DNA of 64,000 nucleotides, taken from Cyathus striatus (taxonomy: Eukaryota > Basidiomycota > Agaricomycetes > Agaricales > Nidulariaceae). Under the pieces are notes generated by a model. It made no database searches and was not told the DNA's origin. It was given only the letters and a program-made list of their open reading frames with translations. The DNA is taken from assembly GCA_025738555.1 (NCBI GenBank), contig JAOVFP010000005.1, positions 3,906,001 to 3,970,000 on the forward strand, read 5' to 3'. Of the stretch, positions 49,489 through 61,305 are shown piece after piece (positions within the stretch are counted from its first letter, which is position 1; every line of letters begins with the position of its first letter). A program made the position numbers and the translations under genes.

Positions 49489-51105
49489 ATGTGCACTTCG
49501 TTATTCTTATGATTATTCAAACCATACGCTTTTCCTAATTAGTACCTATTAGCGACTTTGATATTTAGTTAATATTCAGCCTCTTCAAGTATCCCAATTG
49601 TATCCAGCTGAGTAATAGTATAAAACATCTTTTATTCATAACAGGAGTAGGTTGTTGTTTGAACACAACTTGAACACAATACCAATACAATACCATGTAC
49701 TTACTATGTGTAGACAATGTAGTAAAAGTATAAGCAACTAAGTATATTTAGCAATTGGTTCCGGTTAGTAATTCCCACTAACTTTAGTTAGTAGGGTTAT
49801 GGAGACCGAAATTCAGAAATTTCTGGCAGTAAAATTTATGCTGTGCAGTTGAGTTTGAAAAAACTTCGGCATTTCCCCTATTACACCTTTGTTTCACCCG
49901 TTTCAGCCGTCATTTCTTTCGCCTCATATATATAACTCGTGTCTCTTGTTTTACTCTCTGTTCCCTTGTTCCTTTACTCTTCCTTTAACCTTCCTCGTAC
50001 GAAATGATGTCCGTTCTTCTTAACAGTGTTATGGTCGCTGCAATGTACAATGCTCAGGTAATAGGGAACTCCGGGTCTTAGTTAAGCTACTATCTCTGGC
50101 ATCCTGTTGCAACCGGGGATTCATGCTATTGAAGTTACTCCTATGACGATGATTAGATTGCTAGCTTGTTGCGTTAAGGTATGTGTATGATCAGAGCGTG
50201 GTCTGTGCCTTCGTTTAGGATGTTCGTGGTATACCAAATGTTGTGGAGACTTTCTTTCCACTGAATTTTTATTACTGCACTATATTGTGTTCAAATTCGC
50301 TCGACTTTCCTGCTGGCTTCCCGCCTTTATATTTCTTTTCCAATGATAATTTCTACTGGTACCTACTTTTTTTTGACGGCTTAAATATTCCTGGCGTCTT
50401 CTTTTTTTGGTATTACGTGGTTTTTGTCCTGTTTCAGTTCTTCCCTCTCCCTCTTCTTTCTCTGTAGTAGCTTCTACCTGTATTCGATGATCAGTTGTCT
50501 GATTGTTTTATCTATCTGTTGATTGCTATTGTCCTTGCATTATATCTAACTTAGAACAAACTCAGCAATCCTACTATTCATGGTATTGAGAGTATTTCCC
50601 ACTTGTTTCCATTGATTGGCTTCGCCTCCTCCGCCTTCCTGTTTACACTTCTTCAACAGCAGTATTCCTAATACCTATACATAACACAATTTCAGTGTTC
50701 GATTTACATTAAACGTCTTGTACAATTAGTTAGTGGGCTTTGCCGGCGACAGCCGGCTCTAGGTATTATTGTTGTATTACAATGCCGAAAAACAATGTAC
50801 ATGGGAGGCTTCTTTGAGTCACCGGCCCAACTTTTAAGTCATGCAACTCCTTGCAACTCCTGTCGCTAGACATACAAGCAGTGCTGAGTCTTGGCTAAGT
50901 CTCGACATTGTTCTTTATTTTACGATAATGCCGTTGCTTGTGCAGCGCGCCCACAGGGCAACGAAGCCTTGTACAACTCAATTTTAGATGACTTCAAGTT
51001 TATTGTACAACATTTACTGATCATTTTTGCAACAACACAATGCGAGGGAGGGGTCTTTATATAAATAATCAGCTTGAACAAATGTCATGAAATCTTTTGT
51101 ATAGG
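49489..51105. other. 1.6-kb region between DUF6699 genes, possible unrecognised transcript
   Basis: A TATA box (catatatataac, about 49924-49935) is followed by a pyrimidine-rich stretch and ATGATG at 50003-50008, the usual structure of a fungal promoter and start. The frame from there closes after 24 codons, and no splice pattern by eye gives a convincing protein. Intron-like borders exist at about 50179-50219 (gtatgt...tttag). A T-rich frame at 50243-50467 encodes mostly Phe, Tyr and Leu and is not believable as a protein. A short inverted repeat (cccactaac ... gttagtaggg) lies at about 49776-49799. The region may hold a decayed gene or a noncoding transcript. Confidence 0.35.
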
Positions 51106-52049
51106 ATGCTGCGTCCAGGAAATCAACGTATCCGGTTCGCATTGCCCACAAACTACCCGCGACGAACTGGATGTACGCGATTGCCCCGTCAACGTCTACC
51201 TTCAGAGCAATGTTCCATCTATTCTCCCATAAGGACCGGATTCCGTGGTAGGTACCGTCATCTATGTGATATGAAAGTCGTCACTCATGTAAATGTCCTG
51301 AACTTGAAGAGAGAAAGTTGCCCAAGCATAACGTTCCACTTCCGCCCGGTTGGCCCGACGACACACCGTTATTAATAACATGGCTCTATCCTCACGGAAA
51401 ATATGTATACACCCCAAACTCTTCTCATTGGCCTATGTATTCTTCCAAAGGCTACAAGGGCTATCCTCGCATGTATCTGGATGATAAACAGACTTCTCCA
51501 AGTACTCCCACTGGAAGGATACGAGTGCATCCTGACTTAATGCCCAATAACTTAGACTGGAATATTCTGCAGAAACCCATGACTGCCCGATACCAAATGA
51601 ATGGCCACAGCAGTGATTCTGTTAGGCCTCAGTTCGGTGAAAATGCTTCGATTCTGGGTGTGAAGGAGATTGTTTTACGGATAGGAAGACCTTCACTCGT
51701 GGCTAGTTGGACAGTACCTTGGGGTCCGATTAGAATTGGAGGCGACGATCGTGGAAGTATTACAATTAAAGATGTGCTGCAAGCAATTTTCGACTACTTC
51801 TACACACCTCTAACAAGCCGGGAAGTGGATGCAATAAGATCTTCGGCGAATCGAGATATTGTATATGAAGGATTCGTACGACGTCTGAATACATCAAAAG
51901 ATCTTTGCCGCTCATTCTCAAATGCATTGTATCCTCTTCGGATTGACATATTAAATGGGTGTACTTACTTTAAAGGTGTTCGCACAAACGACTTTGCTGA
52001 ACTCCGAGAGGGGCACGTTGAAATGTTTCTTGATCTCGGACATTGGTAG
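51106..52049 (+). CDS. DUF6699-type basidiomycete protein, copy 2
   Basis: Two exons (51106-51247 and 51310-52049) with a phase-1 intron give 293 residues, exactly the length of copy 1. The N-terminal half is basic and Pro-rich (HNVPLPPGWPDDTPLLI). The DUF6699 half contains RVHPDLMPNNLDWNIL, LVASWTVPWGPIRI, ITIKDVLQAIFDYFYTPLT and LRIDILNGCTYFKGVR, alignable block by block with copy 1, but overall identity is low, so the duplication is old or the gene evolves fast. TATA-like tttatataaataat lies at about 51056-51069, some 40 bp upstream of the start. Function unknown. The 3' end is about 145 bp from an inverted-repeat element. Confidence 0.75.
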
Positions 52050-52194
52050 ATTTCTGCAAGCATCTTATATTTTGTTAATGTGATTGACGTATAACATCTA
52101 CTTATAGCTTGCTTATAGTAAGTAGTAGCGTAGTACTACGGTAATGCAATGATATACTTTATTTATGGATAATTTGACTGGAATGTGGTTACGG

Positions 52195-52710
52195 TACTGT
52201 ACTATTTCGACCAAGTGTTCAGTCACGCGTCACGCAGGGCCTTTGAACAGAACACTTGAGCGCATTTGTCACGCGTCACAGGCTGCCATGAACAGTACTG
52301 TACTGGAGTGTATGGAGGCAACCGTCACGCGTAACGCTGGCCCAGTTGCGTTGCTAAAACCACCCTTCGTCACGCATAACGGAGGCCTGGTTGCTAACGC
52401 TGATAGCGTGACAAGCTAGTTTTGGACGTAATATCCGAAAAAAATCGCTAAAAATCGAATTTTGGTTGCCAATTCGGAAATTTGTCACGCAAAATTATGT
52501 GCAAAATCGTGTCACGCTCGAAGGTCCGTTGCCTCCATACACTCCAGTACAGTAGTTTGAGAGAAATATGGCGCTTACTTAGCCAAAAAATTTCGCGTAT
52601 GAACAGTTCTGCCCCGTGTCACGCATTAATTTCGGGCTTGAACACTTGGTCAAACCAAATTTTCCGTCACGCTCGGGAGAGCGTGAACAAGTGGTCGAAA
52701 TCATCCAGTA
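52195..52710. mobile_element. MITE-like element with imperfect 27-bp terminal inverted repeats
   Basis: The left end (52195-52221) and the reverse complement of the right end (52684-52710) match at about 22 of 27 positions, starting TACTG and sharing ATTTCGACCA and TGTTCA. Each outer terminus begins with TA, compatible with a TA target duplication as made by Tc1/mariner-type transposases. The interior holds about ten copies of TCACGC or its complement (for example gtcacgcgtcacgc at 52222-52235), plus a subterminal 13-mer of the left repeat repeated inverted at 52639-52651. No transposase frame is present, so it would be non-autonomous. Confidence 0.75.
52296..52554. mobile_element. Inner inverted-repeat element nested in the MITE-like element
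   Basis: A perfect 27-bp inverted repeat: arm 52296-52322 and arm 52528-52554 are exact reverse complements, both starting with TACTGTACTGG at the outer side. TA at each border again fits a TA duplication. The first nine bases of its terminus (TACTGTACT) equal those of the surrounding element, so the two appear to belong to related families, with this one inserted later (its arms are still identical). Alternatively it could be a long subterminal repeat of a single foldback element. Confidence 0.65.
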
Positions 52711-52845
52711 CTACATAGAATGGTATTATTATTAAGGAGTTCTACGAATCTTTGATATTAGTATCACAGTGATCACTGGTACTGAACATCAATAGTAAGT
52801 ATATGCAGATTACACGTGATTAACCCAAGTTTGTTCCTTTCCATC

Positions 52846-54895
52846 ATGTCTTCTCAGAAACAAAAAGCTAAGGCTAAAGACATTGCTGAAACCACCACTT
52901 CGGACCAGGAAGACACAGATTCCGAAATAGAGCACGTACCTGAACCTATCGACACTCCAGTTGCTTCTACGTCCCAAAACAAGAAGAAGAAGAAAAAGAA
53001 ATCCAAAGCAGCCAAGGCGCTCAATGCTCTCCGCGGAAAGAATGAGCTCCCCTCAGAAGTTGTGGACCACGTTCTAAACACTGTTAAGGCTGAAGGATCA
53101 CTATCTGCTGAGCAGATGACTCACGAGAATGTGAGACAAGCTCTGGAGCAACTGAAGATTATGGACGTTGTCAAAGGCAAGGCCGGACTCGGGGGTCACA
53201 ACAAGAAGGACATGGGCGAACACAAGGTCCCATATTATCGAATAACATGAAAGAGACATATTAACATGGTATTTACAGTTCTGGGCTACCCAACCCGTCC
53301 CACAGCTGGGTTAGGAATTGTGCTGTTTATTATCTTCCATATGACCTATATCTTAATGTAGGTGAGGGTCCTCCCCTCGATGATGGTTATATCGAGCCTT
53401 CAAAGCCAAGGGAGGAAGTACGGCAGGACCCATACCCTCTTCCAAAAGAGTTCGAATGGTCAATATTAGATATTAGCGATCCTAAACAGGTGATTTTTTT
53501 TTTCAGTTGCTGTTTCTAGTTCTAAGTATTTCTAAGAACAAGGAAGTTTATGATCTCCTTTCTCTAAACTACGTTGAAGACGATACTGCCGCGTTCCGGT
53601 TCCAGTATAGTGCCGAATTCTTTGCATGGTGAGCTATGATATGACCAGTTCATCTATTTTCTGACTCGTTATAGGGCGCTGATGCCTCCTGGATATCACA
53701 AGGAATGGCATATTGGGGTCCGTGTTTCGTCCAACAAGAAACTAGTTGCATTCATTTCAGGTGTTCCTATGACATTACGGATTCGCGGAAAGTAGGAAAT
53801 TCTTTCGTTACGCGCCATCATTGCTAAATAACGTCCTGCAGTGTCATTCCCGTTAGCGAAATCAACTATCTCTGCATTCACAAGAAGCTGCGATCCAAGC
53901 GCTTGGCTCCCGTTCTGATCAAGGAAGTCACTCGTCAGTGCCATCTCAAAGGCATTTTTCAGGCGATATATACCGCAGGCGTTGTTATACCCACCCCTGT
54001 ATCTGTATGCAGGTGCGTATCTTTTATTTAGTTATATGAATATTAGTAACAAGACCTTGAAGATATTATCATCGTTCTCTCAACATTCCGAAACTCATTG
54101 ACACCAAGTTTTGTTATGTTCCACGGAATATGACTTTGGCTCGCATGATACGTGTGAATAAAGTGGCCTCGTCCACATTCCTGCCTGGATTGCGGGAGAT
54201 GGAAGAGAAGGATGTTATACACGTAGCAGATCTATTTTCTCGTTATATGAAGCGTTTCGATATGTCACCCATCTTCAGCGTGGAAGATGCAACACATCAG
54301 TTCATAAGCGGAAGAGGGGCTGGATCGATTGGTGATGGCGGCCCTGGTAGAAGAATTGGTCAGGTTACGTGGGCTTATGTCGTGGAGGTGCGACATCACT
54401 AACATTTTTGCTCGCTTAAGACTGCGCTTATACATGTAATGCATATAGGACCCGGAGACACACAACATTACAGATTTCTTCTCTTTTTATTCTCTTCCAT
54501 CTACCGTTATCGGGAATGCGAAGTACCCTGTTCTTGAGGCAGCTTACTTGTTTTATTATGCCACGGAGACCGTCTTTCAAGCTGGAGTTGAGGATGAAGT
54601 GAAGCTAAAGAAGAGATTAACTTCTCTCATTGGAGATGCGCTTGTTATTGCCAATGAGGCTAAGTTTGATGTTTTTAACGCCTTGACACTCATGGATACA
54701 GTTCCAGTTTTGACAGATTTGAAAGTACGCCTCGATTTATGCACATGTTCTTATGAGCTGATCTATTTGTAGTTCGGAGTGGGCGACGGTTTCTTGAACT
54801 TCTATCTCTACAACTGGAGGACGGCGCCATTGGCTGGTATGAACCCAGAAGGCGGTGTCCCGGCTGGAAAAGGCGTTGGAGTAGTCATGCTTTAA
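52846..54895 (+). CDS. NMT1: Glycylpeptide N-tetradecanoyltransferase (N-myristoyltransferase)
   Basis: Transfers myristate from myristoyl-CoA to N-terminal Gly of Arf, G-alpha and other proteins. The N-terminal exon encodes an acidic then poly-Lys region ([14 protein letters not shown]), a ribosome-association type leader. Catalytic landmarks: FWATQPVPQ spliced from two exons, [84 protein letters not shown] (oxyanion/CoA site), [12 protein letters not shown], and the C-terminal [13 protein letters not shown] and end GVGVVML, whose last residue supplies the catalytic carboxylate. Start ATG 52846; the frame is open 30 bp upstream, but MSSQKQ is the natural start. Several introns, all canonical. 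Confidence 0.95.
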
Positions 54896-55098
54896 ATCGA
54901 ACAGCTTTCTTGGATAGATATTTCTGATTGACACGATTGCGTATTGGTTAATGAACTTTTTTACAAGCAGGTTACAAGCATGGATGGTGGAAAATTGAGA
55001 ACGATAGTCTAATACAAATCATGTGTAATATACATACAACCTCGAACCTTAACGTTCCGATGTAAAGAATAGTTACTATCTCTACTCTTCAGGTGTTT

Positions 55099-56846
55099 CT
55101 AGTCACTGTCAATCATAATAACATCGTCATCATCATCGACACCAAAATCGGGAGTAGGGCTTCTCGGTCTTCGCTCTTTCTTCTGTCGCTCGGGCAGCCG
55201 AGGGATACGAGCGCCACCAGCACCAGTGGGACCTAGTTCCCTTGGGGTATTTCGTGAGCCTAGCGTTTGACCTGAGCTACCCCAAGTATGATTATTTGTG
55301 GAGCTAGGGTCCTTCTCTAAGTTCTCTTTACCTTTGGGGGAGGCTGTTGTCCGCGAAGGTTGTGGACGACCATTTAGAGTTTGACCAGATCCACCAAATG
55401 CAGGTGACTTAGAGCAGCACAATGAGTAAGTCATACATTCATTTCTTTTAAGTTCGAAAGCGTAACCCACCAGAGGTATAGTTCCAGGGGATTCAATGGT
55501 CGGTTGTGCTGGAGGAACGTATGGGGTAACATTGAAGCCGAAGAAGAGTTGACCAAAGGGAAGGTTGAGCGCAGCAGGAACTTTTACATCTGAAGTCAAG
55601 GTATCGTTTGAAACGATCTTGTGTTGACTGCGGCAGATGTAAGTATTATTCACCAGCTTGAAATGTAGAAACATACTCTGTTCGAATTATTTTGCTTCCT
55701 TCAGGGACTTGCTCCACTTTCCGATGGCTAATGCCCTTTCCTTTGGTTTTTCTTCCGCCCAAAGTCTCCCCCTTTCCTTTGAAGCTCTCCCACTGGTCTC
55801 CACCCTTGCTCAAGGTGGGTCCTGTAGTAGGCACAAACCCACCACTCAAAGAAGAGCCAGGTCGTGATGATCCTGGTGACTGAGAATCTAAATCGATTTT
55901 CAGTTTGGACGCCATTGTTGCCGGAGGAGGAGGTTTCGGGCGTTCTGGTTCAACATAACCTAAAGGCGCAGCGAAATCTACCTCGAGATCTGTGTCCAGA
56001 ACATTAATCCCTGCTCCGGGTTGTGTTTCCATCACGAGTAGGCCGAATACGATCGAATTATAAGATATTTCGATGATGTCACCTTGCGTAAGAGCAGAGA
56101 AGTTGCGAAGAGCCTGCTCTAAACTATTTTATGTCTGTAAATCAAATTAAGATGTGTACATGGAGAATTATACATACACTGCCTTGGGATCTGATATTTC
56201 GAGGAAATGTACGGTCTGCGCTTGCAGCTTCACAAGCTTGCCCTTGGGTAGTTCTGCTCCAGTAATTCGGATAGGGTCGCCTTCGTTTAATCTCAGTGTT
56301 TTCATCATCCAATAAGGAAGATGAACGACTCCTTCCTGGGCAATGAATTCAAGGACACCGGCATGGGTCGACGCCGCTGGATTAGCGGGGTTGCGTAGTT
56401 GGAACATCCATGGGCCAGCAAGTTCAAGGTTGGTAAGGCTGGCCAGTGCAGACGGCGGCATTATTACTATACAGGACGGTAAGCGAGTGCTGAAAGAAAA
56501 CGGTGTGGGGGTATGGCGCGTACTTTTTCCACCGTACGATACATTCTCTCTCTCTCGGCCGGGAAGCATGGCAACACTGTAGGCTTTGAGATACTCATCA
56601 TATGCCCTCGGATTTGATGCACCCATTTGATGAGCTTGAAGTCCGCTACATTGGAGGGAATGAGGCTCCAGGATGACAGGGACGATAGGAATACATACCC
56701 AGCCAAATGGGCAAAGAGGCCTCCAGGACCGTGTGGATTTCCAAACTGAAGCAGGCGATTAAGACATGGCAATATGAAGAGTGATAAGGACTTACAAAAT
56801 CCATTTCTGGGACGTAGGGAGTGTGGAAGAGGTTGGGGAGTTTGTT
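55099..56846 (-). CDS. UFD1: Ubiquitin fusion degradation protein 1, 5' end unresolved
   Basis: Ufd1 partners Npl4 and Cdc48 to pull ubiquitinated proteins from membranes. The double-psi barrel region carries YDEYLKAYSVAMLPGRER, VSYGGKIIMPPSALASL, HAGVLEFIAQEGVVHLPYWMM and GDPIRITGAELPKGKLVKLQ; then FSALTQGDIIEISYNSIVFGLLVMETQPG, a Pro-rich linker, FPFGQLFFGF-like LPFGQLFFGFN and an acidic tail DVIMIDSD. The first exon I can read begins NKLPNLFHTPYVPEMDF right behind a tctttactt...cgcag acceptor; no in-frame ATG precedes it. A possible start exon at 56934-56908 (MIYLLQHCT) would join in phase but needs a weak donor. Compared with yeast, the N-terminus here is unusual (FGNPHGPGGLFAHLAG replaces the FY-region). 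Confidence 0.88.
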
Positions 56847-57071
56847 CTGCGGGAGTGGAAGTAAAGCAAGAGTAAAGAGTCACTAGTCAAGAGTCAAGAG
56901 TCAAGACTGTACAGTGTTGAAGTAGATAAATCATAAAGACGCGCAATCCAATCACGTGACTAATCTTACATCACGCGTTTTGGCTGTGGAAATTGGAATA
57001 TTATTATTTCTACTTTACTCTAACTGATCGGATATTCGTCCTCCTTCATCCTACCCTCCTCCCGCTCTCAA
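56847..57071. promoter_or_regulatory. Divergent promoter UFD1/CCT4 with CACGTG and ACGCGT boxes
   Basis: Contains E-box CACGTG at 56953-56958 and ACGCGT at 56973-56978, 20 bp apart, plus a triple tcaagag/tcaagac direct repeat near 56887-56906 that may be part of the UFD1 leader. Both genes serve protein quality control. Which factor binds is not known. Confidence 0.5.
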
Positions 57072-59134
57072 ATGGCCACAGCACAACCAACCCCTTCCAA
57101 ACAGGGCGTCTCAAAATCGCTCTCGGGCGCAAATGCCGCCTTTAATGATAAGGTAAGTATTTCATGTACGATCTTTCTTTCTCCCTACAGATCTAACGCG
57201 TCCCGCAGAACAAGCCCATGGAGCTTCGTCTATCGAATATGGTTGCTGCAAAAGGTAGGAAATATCCTCCAGTCATTTATGTAATCTATCTTAAGAGGAA
57301 TTTCTCTCTCAGCGATCAGCGATGCTGTCCGAACGTCTCTTGGCCCTAGAGGAATGGATAAAATGGTGCGCCAGTCCTTTGGGCATCATACGCATTTCAT
57401 TGTTATCTCATTCTCCAAATTAAAGATACAAACTTCTAAAGGCGAAGTTATTGTCACCAATGACGGTGCTACGATTTTAAAAAATATTCAAGCACTCCAT
57501 CCCGCCGCTAAAATGGCAAGTTGCATTGTCTGCCCGGTTATGTCACCCAATCTTACTTTCATTCCATATACAGTTAGTCGATCTATCTGCCGCGCAGGAT
57601 GTTGAAGCTGGAGATGGAACAACTTCGGTCGTCGTTCTCGCTGGGAGCTTTCTCGGTGCCGCTGAGAAAATGCTGCAGAAAGGCATTCATCCGACCATCA
57701 TCTCTGAGGCATTCCTCAAGGCTTCTGCAAAGGCTGTCGAATACTTGACTGAAATTTCGACGCCTATCGATTTGAGTGATAAAGCAAGCCTTCTTCGTGC
57801 AGCTAGCACCTCTCTCAATTCCAAGGTTCGTGCTTTATACTGTGCGCTCACCACGCGTCTCAATTGCCATAGATCGTTTCGCAATATTCATCCACTCTTG
57901 CACCCATTGCTGTTCAAGCTGTTACACGTCTTGTCACACCTACTTCATCCAATGTCGACCTCCGCGATATTCGCGTCGTGAAGAAAGTCGGAGGGACAAT
58001 CGAGGATACTGAGCTTATTGAGGGTGTCGTTCTAAATCAGAATGTCGTCACATCTGCAGGTGGACCTTCACGAATGGAGAAAGCAAAGATTGCAGTGATT
58101 CAATTCCAGCTGAGTGCACCCAAGCCGGATGTATGTGTATTTTTCTACTGGCTACTTTATCTGCATACCTGATAAATAATCTTGCAGATGGATAACACGG
58201 TTGTGATCAATGATTATCGACAGATGGACAAGGTCATTAAGGAAGGCCGCCAGTACATCCTCAATCTCTGCAAGAAAATAAAGAAGGCCAATTGCAACGT
58301 ACTTCTGATTCAAAAGTCTATCCTACGTGATGCCGTAGACGACATTTCCCTCAACTTCCTTAAACGTCTTAATATTCTTGTTGTGAAGGATGTTGAGCGC
58401 GACGAGATAGAATTCCTTTCCAAGAGTCTGGGGTGCAAGCCCATCGCTGACATTGACGCGTTTACGGAAGACAAGCTAGGTTACGCCGATTTAGTTGAAG
58501 AGACCAATGAGAATGATGTCAAGGTGGTGAAGATTACTGGGATTAAGAACAGGGGAAGGACGGTCAGTATCCTTGCGATGGGGAGCAACAACCTTGTTGT
58601 GGAGGAGTGCGAGCGTAGTCTTCATGATGCCCTGTGCGTCGTGCGGTGCTTGGTGAAGAAACGGTGAGCCTCATTCCGAAGAAATGTATTCCGGTTTTTG
58701 ACATTTTCTTGACCTTAGTGCACTTATTGGTGGCGGTGGTGCACCCGAAATCCATGTGTCGCGTCTTCTCGCTCAATACGCACAATCACTGAAAGGCATG
58801 GAAGCATACTGCTTCCAGGCATATGCCGATGCGCTTGAGGTGATACCCACGACGTTGGCTGAGAATGCTGGCCTCAACCCCATTGCCATTGTCACTGAAC
58901 TTCGCAATCGCCACGCCCTTGGCGAGCGAAATGCTGGTATCAACGTACGAAAGGTAAGAACATATTGATTTGTTAACATCTACATTTTCACATGAATCTT
59001 GTCAGGGCTTGATATCGAACATCTTGGAGGAGGATGTCGTTCAGCCTTTGCTTGTCTCTACAAGTGCCATCGAATTAGCAACAGAAACTGTGTGTTTATT
59101 GCTGAAAATCGACGACTACGTGCAAGCACGGTAA
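57072..59134 (+). CDS. CCT4: TCP-1 chaperonin (CCT/TRiC) delta subunit
   Basis: One of eight subunits of the cytosolic chaperonin that folds actin and tubulin. Group II chaperonin motifs: [13 protein letters not shown] (nucleotide site), [11 protein letters not shown], the ATP loop [27 protein letters not shown], and [13 protein letters not shown] near the C-terminus. Assignment to delta rather than another subunit rests on [52 protein letters not shown] and [10 protein letters not shown] at the end, all CCT4-specific wordings. About nine exons; the intron at about 57365-57424 sits between M and IQTSKGE. The stop is at 59132-59134. It lies downstream of a divergent promoter shared with UFD1. 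Confidence 0.95.
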
Positions 59135-59384
59135 ATTAGAAGTACTATGTTGTGTATAGCGTGTGGTTAGTTAGAGGCAGTTACCATTTAATACACTTTC
59201 AATATCATTACTGGTAGAAATGCACTCATGTATATGAGTGGAATTTACGCGCTGTATTTCAAAAACTAGGTATGCTGATGATACAATTGCCAAATATGAT
59301 ACTTGTTTTCTAAGGTATGAATGTGTTAAAAGTAGAAAGGGATATGATCGCTATGTGCATGTGGGATGGAAGTTGGCGCTGTTA

Positions 59385-61235
59385 CTACAAATCGTCATCG
59401 TCTGTCTTCGAAGAAGGAAGATTGTCAATATAAGACCCAGTCATATCGAATAGAGTCCATAAAAGTCCGTGAGTGGTGACACTTCGTACAGCGCTGACTC
59501 CCAGGCCACGGTATATCCTTGCAACGCCCGCGAGAAGAGGCTGGGGGTTAGAGGGATCAGGGCCTATGTTATCTCATATATTAGGTAAACCACGATTTTT
59601 TTTAACATTAAACTGACTAACCTCGTATTAGGCGTTTAAGGGTCTCGAAAGGTGTGCGGTATCGTTCTCCTGCCAATGCACGTTGTTGAACTTTTGTTTT
59701 TACGCTAGCCATAACATTAGATGTACATGACAGACATTTGCAATGAATGACCTACACATCCATAGGATATATAAGAGCCCATGAAGTTACCTGATAGTCA
59801 AGTGAGTAACCTAGTCACAGCAACATCAAGCAGATTGTCGCGTACTCCGGAAATAGATCCACAAAAGAAAGGAACGAAGGAAGAGTGGAGCGGGAACCAC
59901 GCCGGAGTATCTCCTTGCTCTCCTAACCTCGACCGTCCAAGAACATGTCGCATCCCGTCGTACTCAAGAAAATACAACGCGGTACCGGCTGTATCGCGAA
60001 CTATAGGGTATATTAGACATTTTATGATTGTTATATCTGTGAAAGAACATACCGAAATGAAGTCGAAAACCCGTATACAAGCCCGCAAGCCCATTTCCCC
60101 GATATATTTCCTTTACAGCTGCCCAAGTTCCAGGAGGCTTTTTAAGTATGATTCCTTTACTTGCTGCAATGGAATATTCCAATTGTCGGCGAACCTAAAG
60201 AACGACCCTGTGAAAATGGCAACATCATAGGGACGTTAAAAATAACCTTGACCAGCTCAAACGCTGAGTGCGCGAGTTATCATTTATGAAAATACGAAAA
60301 ATAAGAAAAATGCTTACGAGCACTTCCAAATGAAATTAGTGAACCAGACAATGAACCACTAATGCCGCCAACCAGAGAGGCGTCAAGAATACGATTACGG
60401 TTCAAAATGACGTGCTCTTGACAGTATTCCTTCGTTCGGGAATAAATGGTGAAGCTGGCAGCACCTTTGTCGATTATAAATATTTCAGGCAATGCATGAT
60501 AGGATGGAGTTACTCACGAACGAAAGAAATGGTAATAAGAGGTATCCATAGACCACGATAAAAGCCCATCAATCCCTCATCACGGTATACAACAGCAGCA
60601 AGTTTGGGTATGCTGACGGGCCCTCTCGTGGTCTGCAACCGAGATTTGAGTGAATCTAGCTGTCACACCCTATCCTTTAAAATGATAGACTCTTATTTAT
60701 AGTAATGGAAGGGGGCGTACTGGATACCCAGCGAAGGTGGAAATATAGCTGGCCGAAATGGCACAGACGACTGCTTTATGGCCTGTGTTATTCCATCCGA
60801 ACAATGATTATTTAACCAGAAGACGCGTAGCAGAATTCACATACGTTTGAGAACATCGCCGAAAGACTTGGGATCATACAGAGAGTAATGCGACCTAGAT
60901 GAATCGCGTAGACGAAGAATGAGAAGTGTTGCACGGAGTTCTGCGGGAAAGTTATATACCTTTTTCCATCCATAGAGCGCGACGGTATTGCTGGCCCCTA
61001 GTCCAGCTTCGTGCTGTTGCACGAGGCAAAAGAGAGTAGAAGGGAGAAAGCTATATGTCAGAAAAAAGTAAGTGGAGAGGAACGAAGACCATGCAAGTCC
61101 GAGCCTGAGGCTAGTCGCCGGCGTAAGTGTAAAATTCCGGAAGTCCGATCCCGAAATAGTGTACTTATAGACATCGTGCATTCCCCGGCAGGCAACTCGG
61201 TTCGCCTCGAGGCTCACTTGCATAAAAGTTCCCAT
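59385..61235 (-). CDS. Mitochondrial carrier family (SLC25) transporter, substrate unknown
   Basis: Six-helix carrier with the three-repeat structure of about 100 residues each. Repeat 1 has ISASYISTFAGYPLDSLKSRLQTTR (P-x-D-x-x-K signature; read through an intron), then GLMGFYRGLWIPL; repeat 2 has the degenerate GGISGSLSGSLISFG with FELVKVRRQ-like sequence and GNGLAGLYTGF; repeat 3 has IYPMDVVKTKVQQRALAG and RIYRGLGVSAVRSV. The degenerate second signature suggests an atypical carrier, similar to poorly characterised yeast members. C-terminus DNLPSSKTDDDDL. The N-terminal limit is uncertain: the frame is open to ATG 61235, but 100 hydrophobic residues before RSHYSLYDPKSFGDVLKR look non-native and a short spliced first exon is likely. 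Confidence 0.83.
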
Positions 61236-61305
61236 ACCTCTCCATTATCACCCACTACTGTTATTACTTATCCCACATATTTTACATTGTTATAATATAA
61301 AGTAC

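Noticed and set aside
50243..50467. 74-codon Phe/Tyr/Leu-rich frame resembling a membrane peptide
   Set aside because: The composition follows from T-rich DNA; no clean start or splice connection to the upstream ATG could be made.
52165..52419. 84-codon open frame
   Set aside because: It runs through the inverted-repeat element and merely translates TCACGC repeats.
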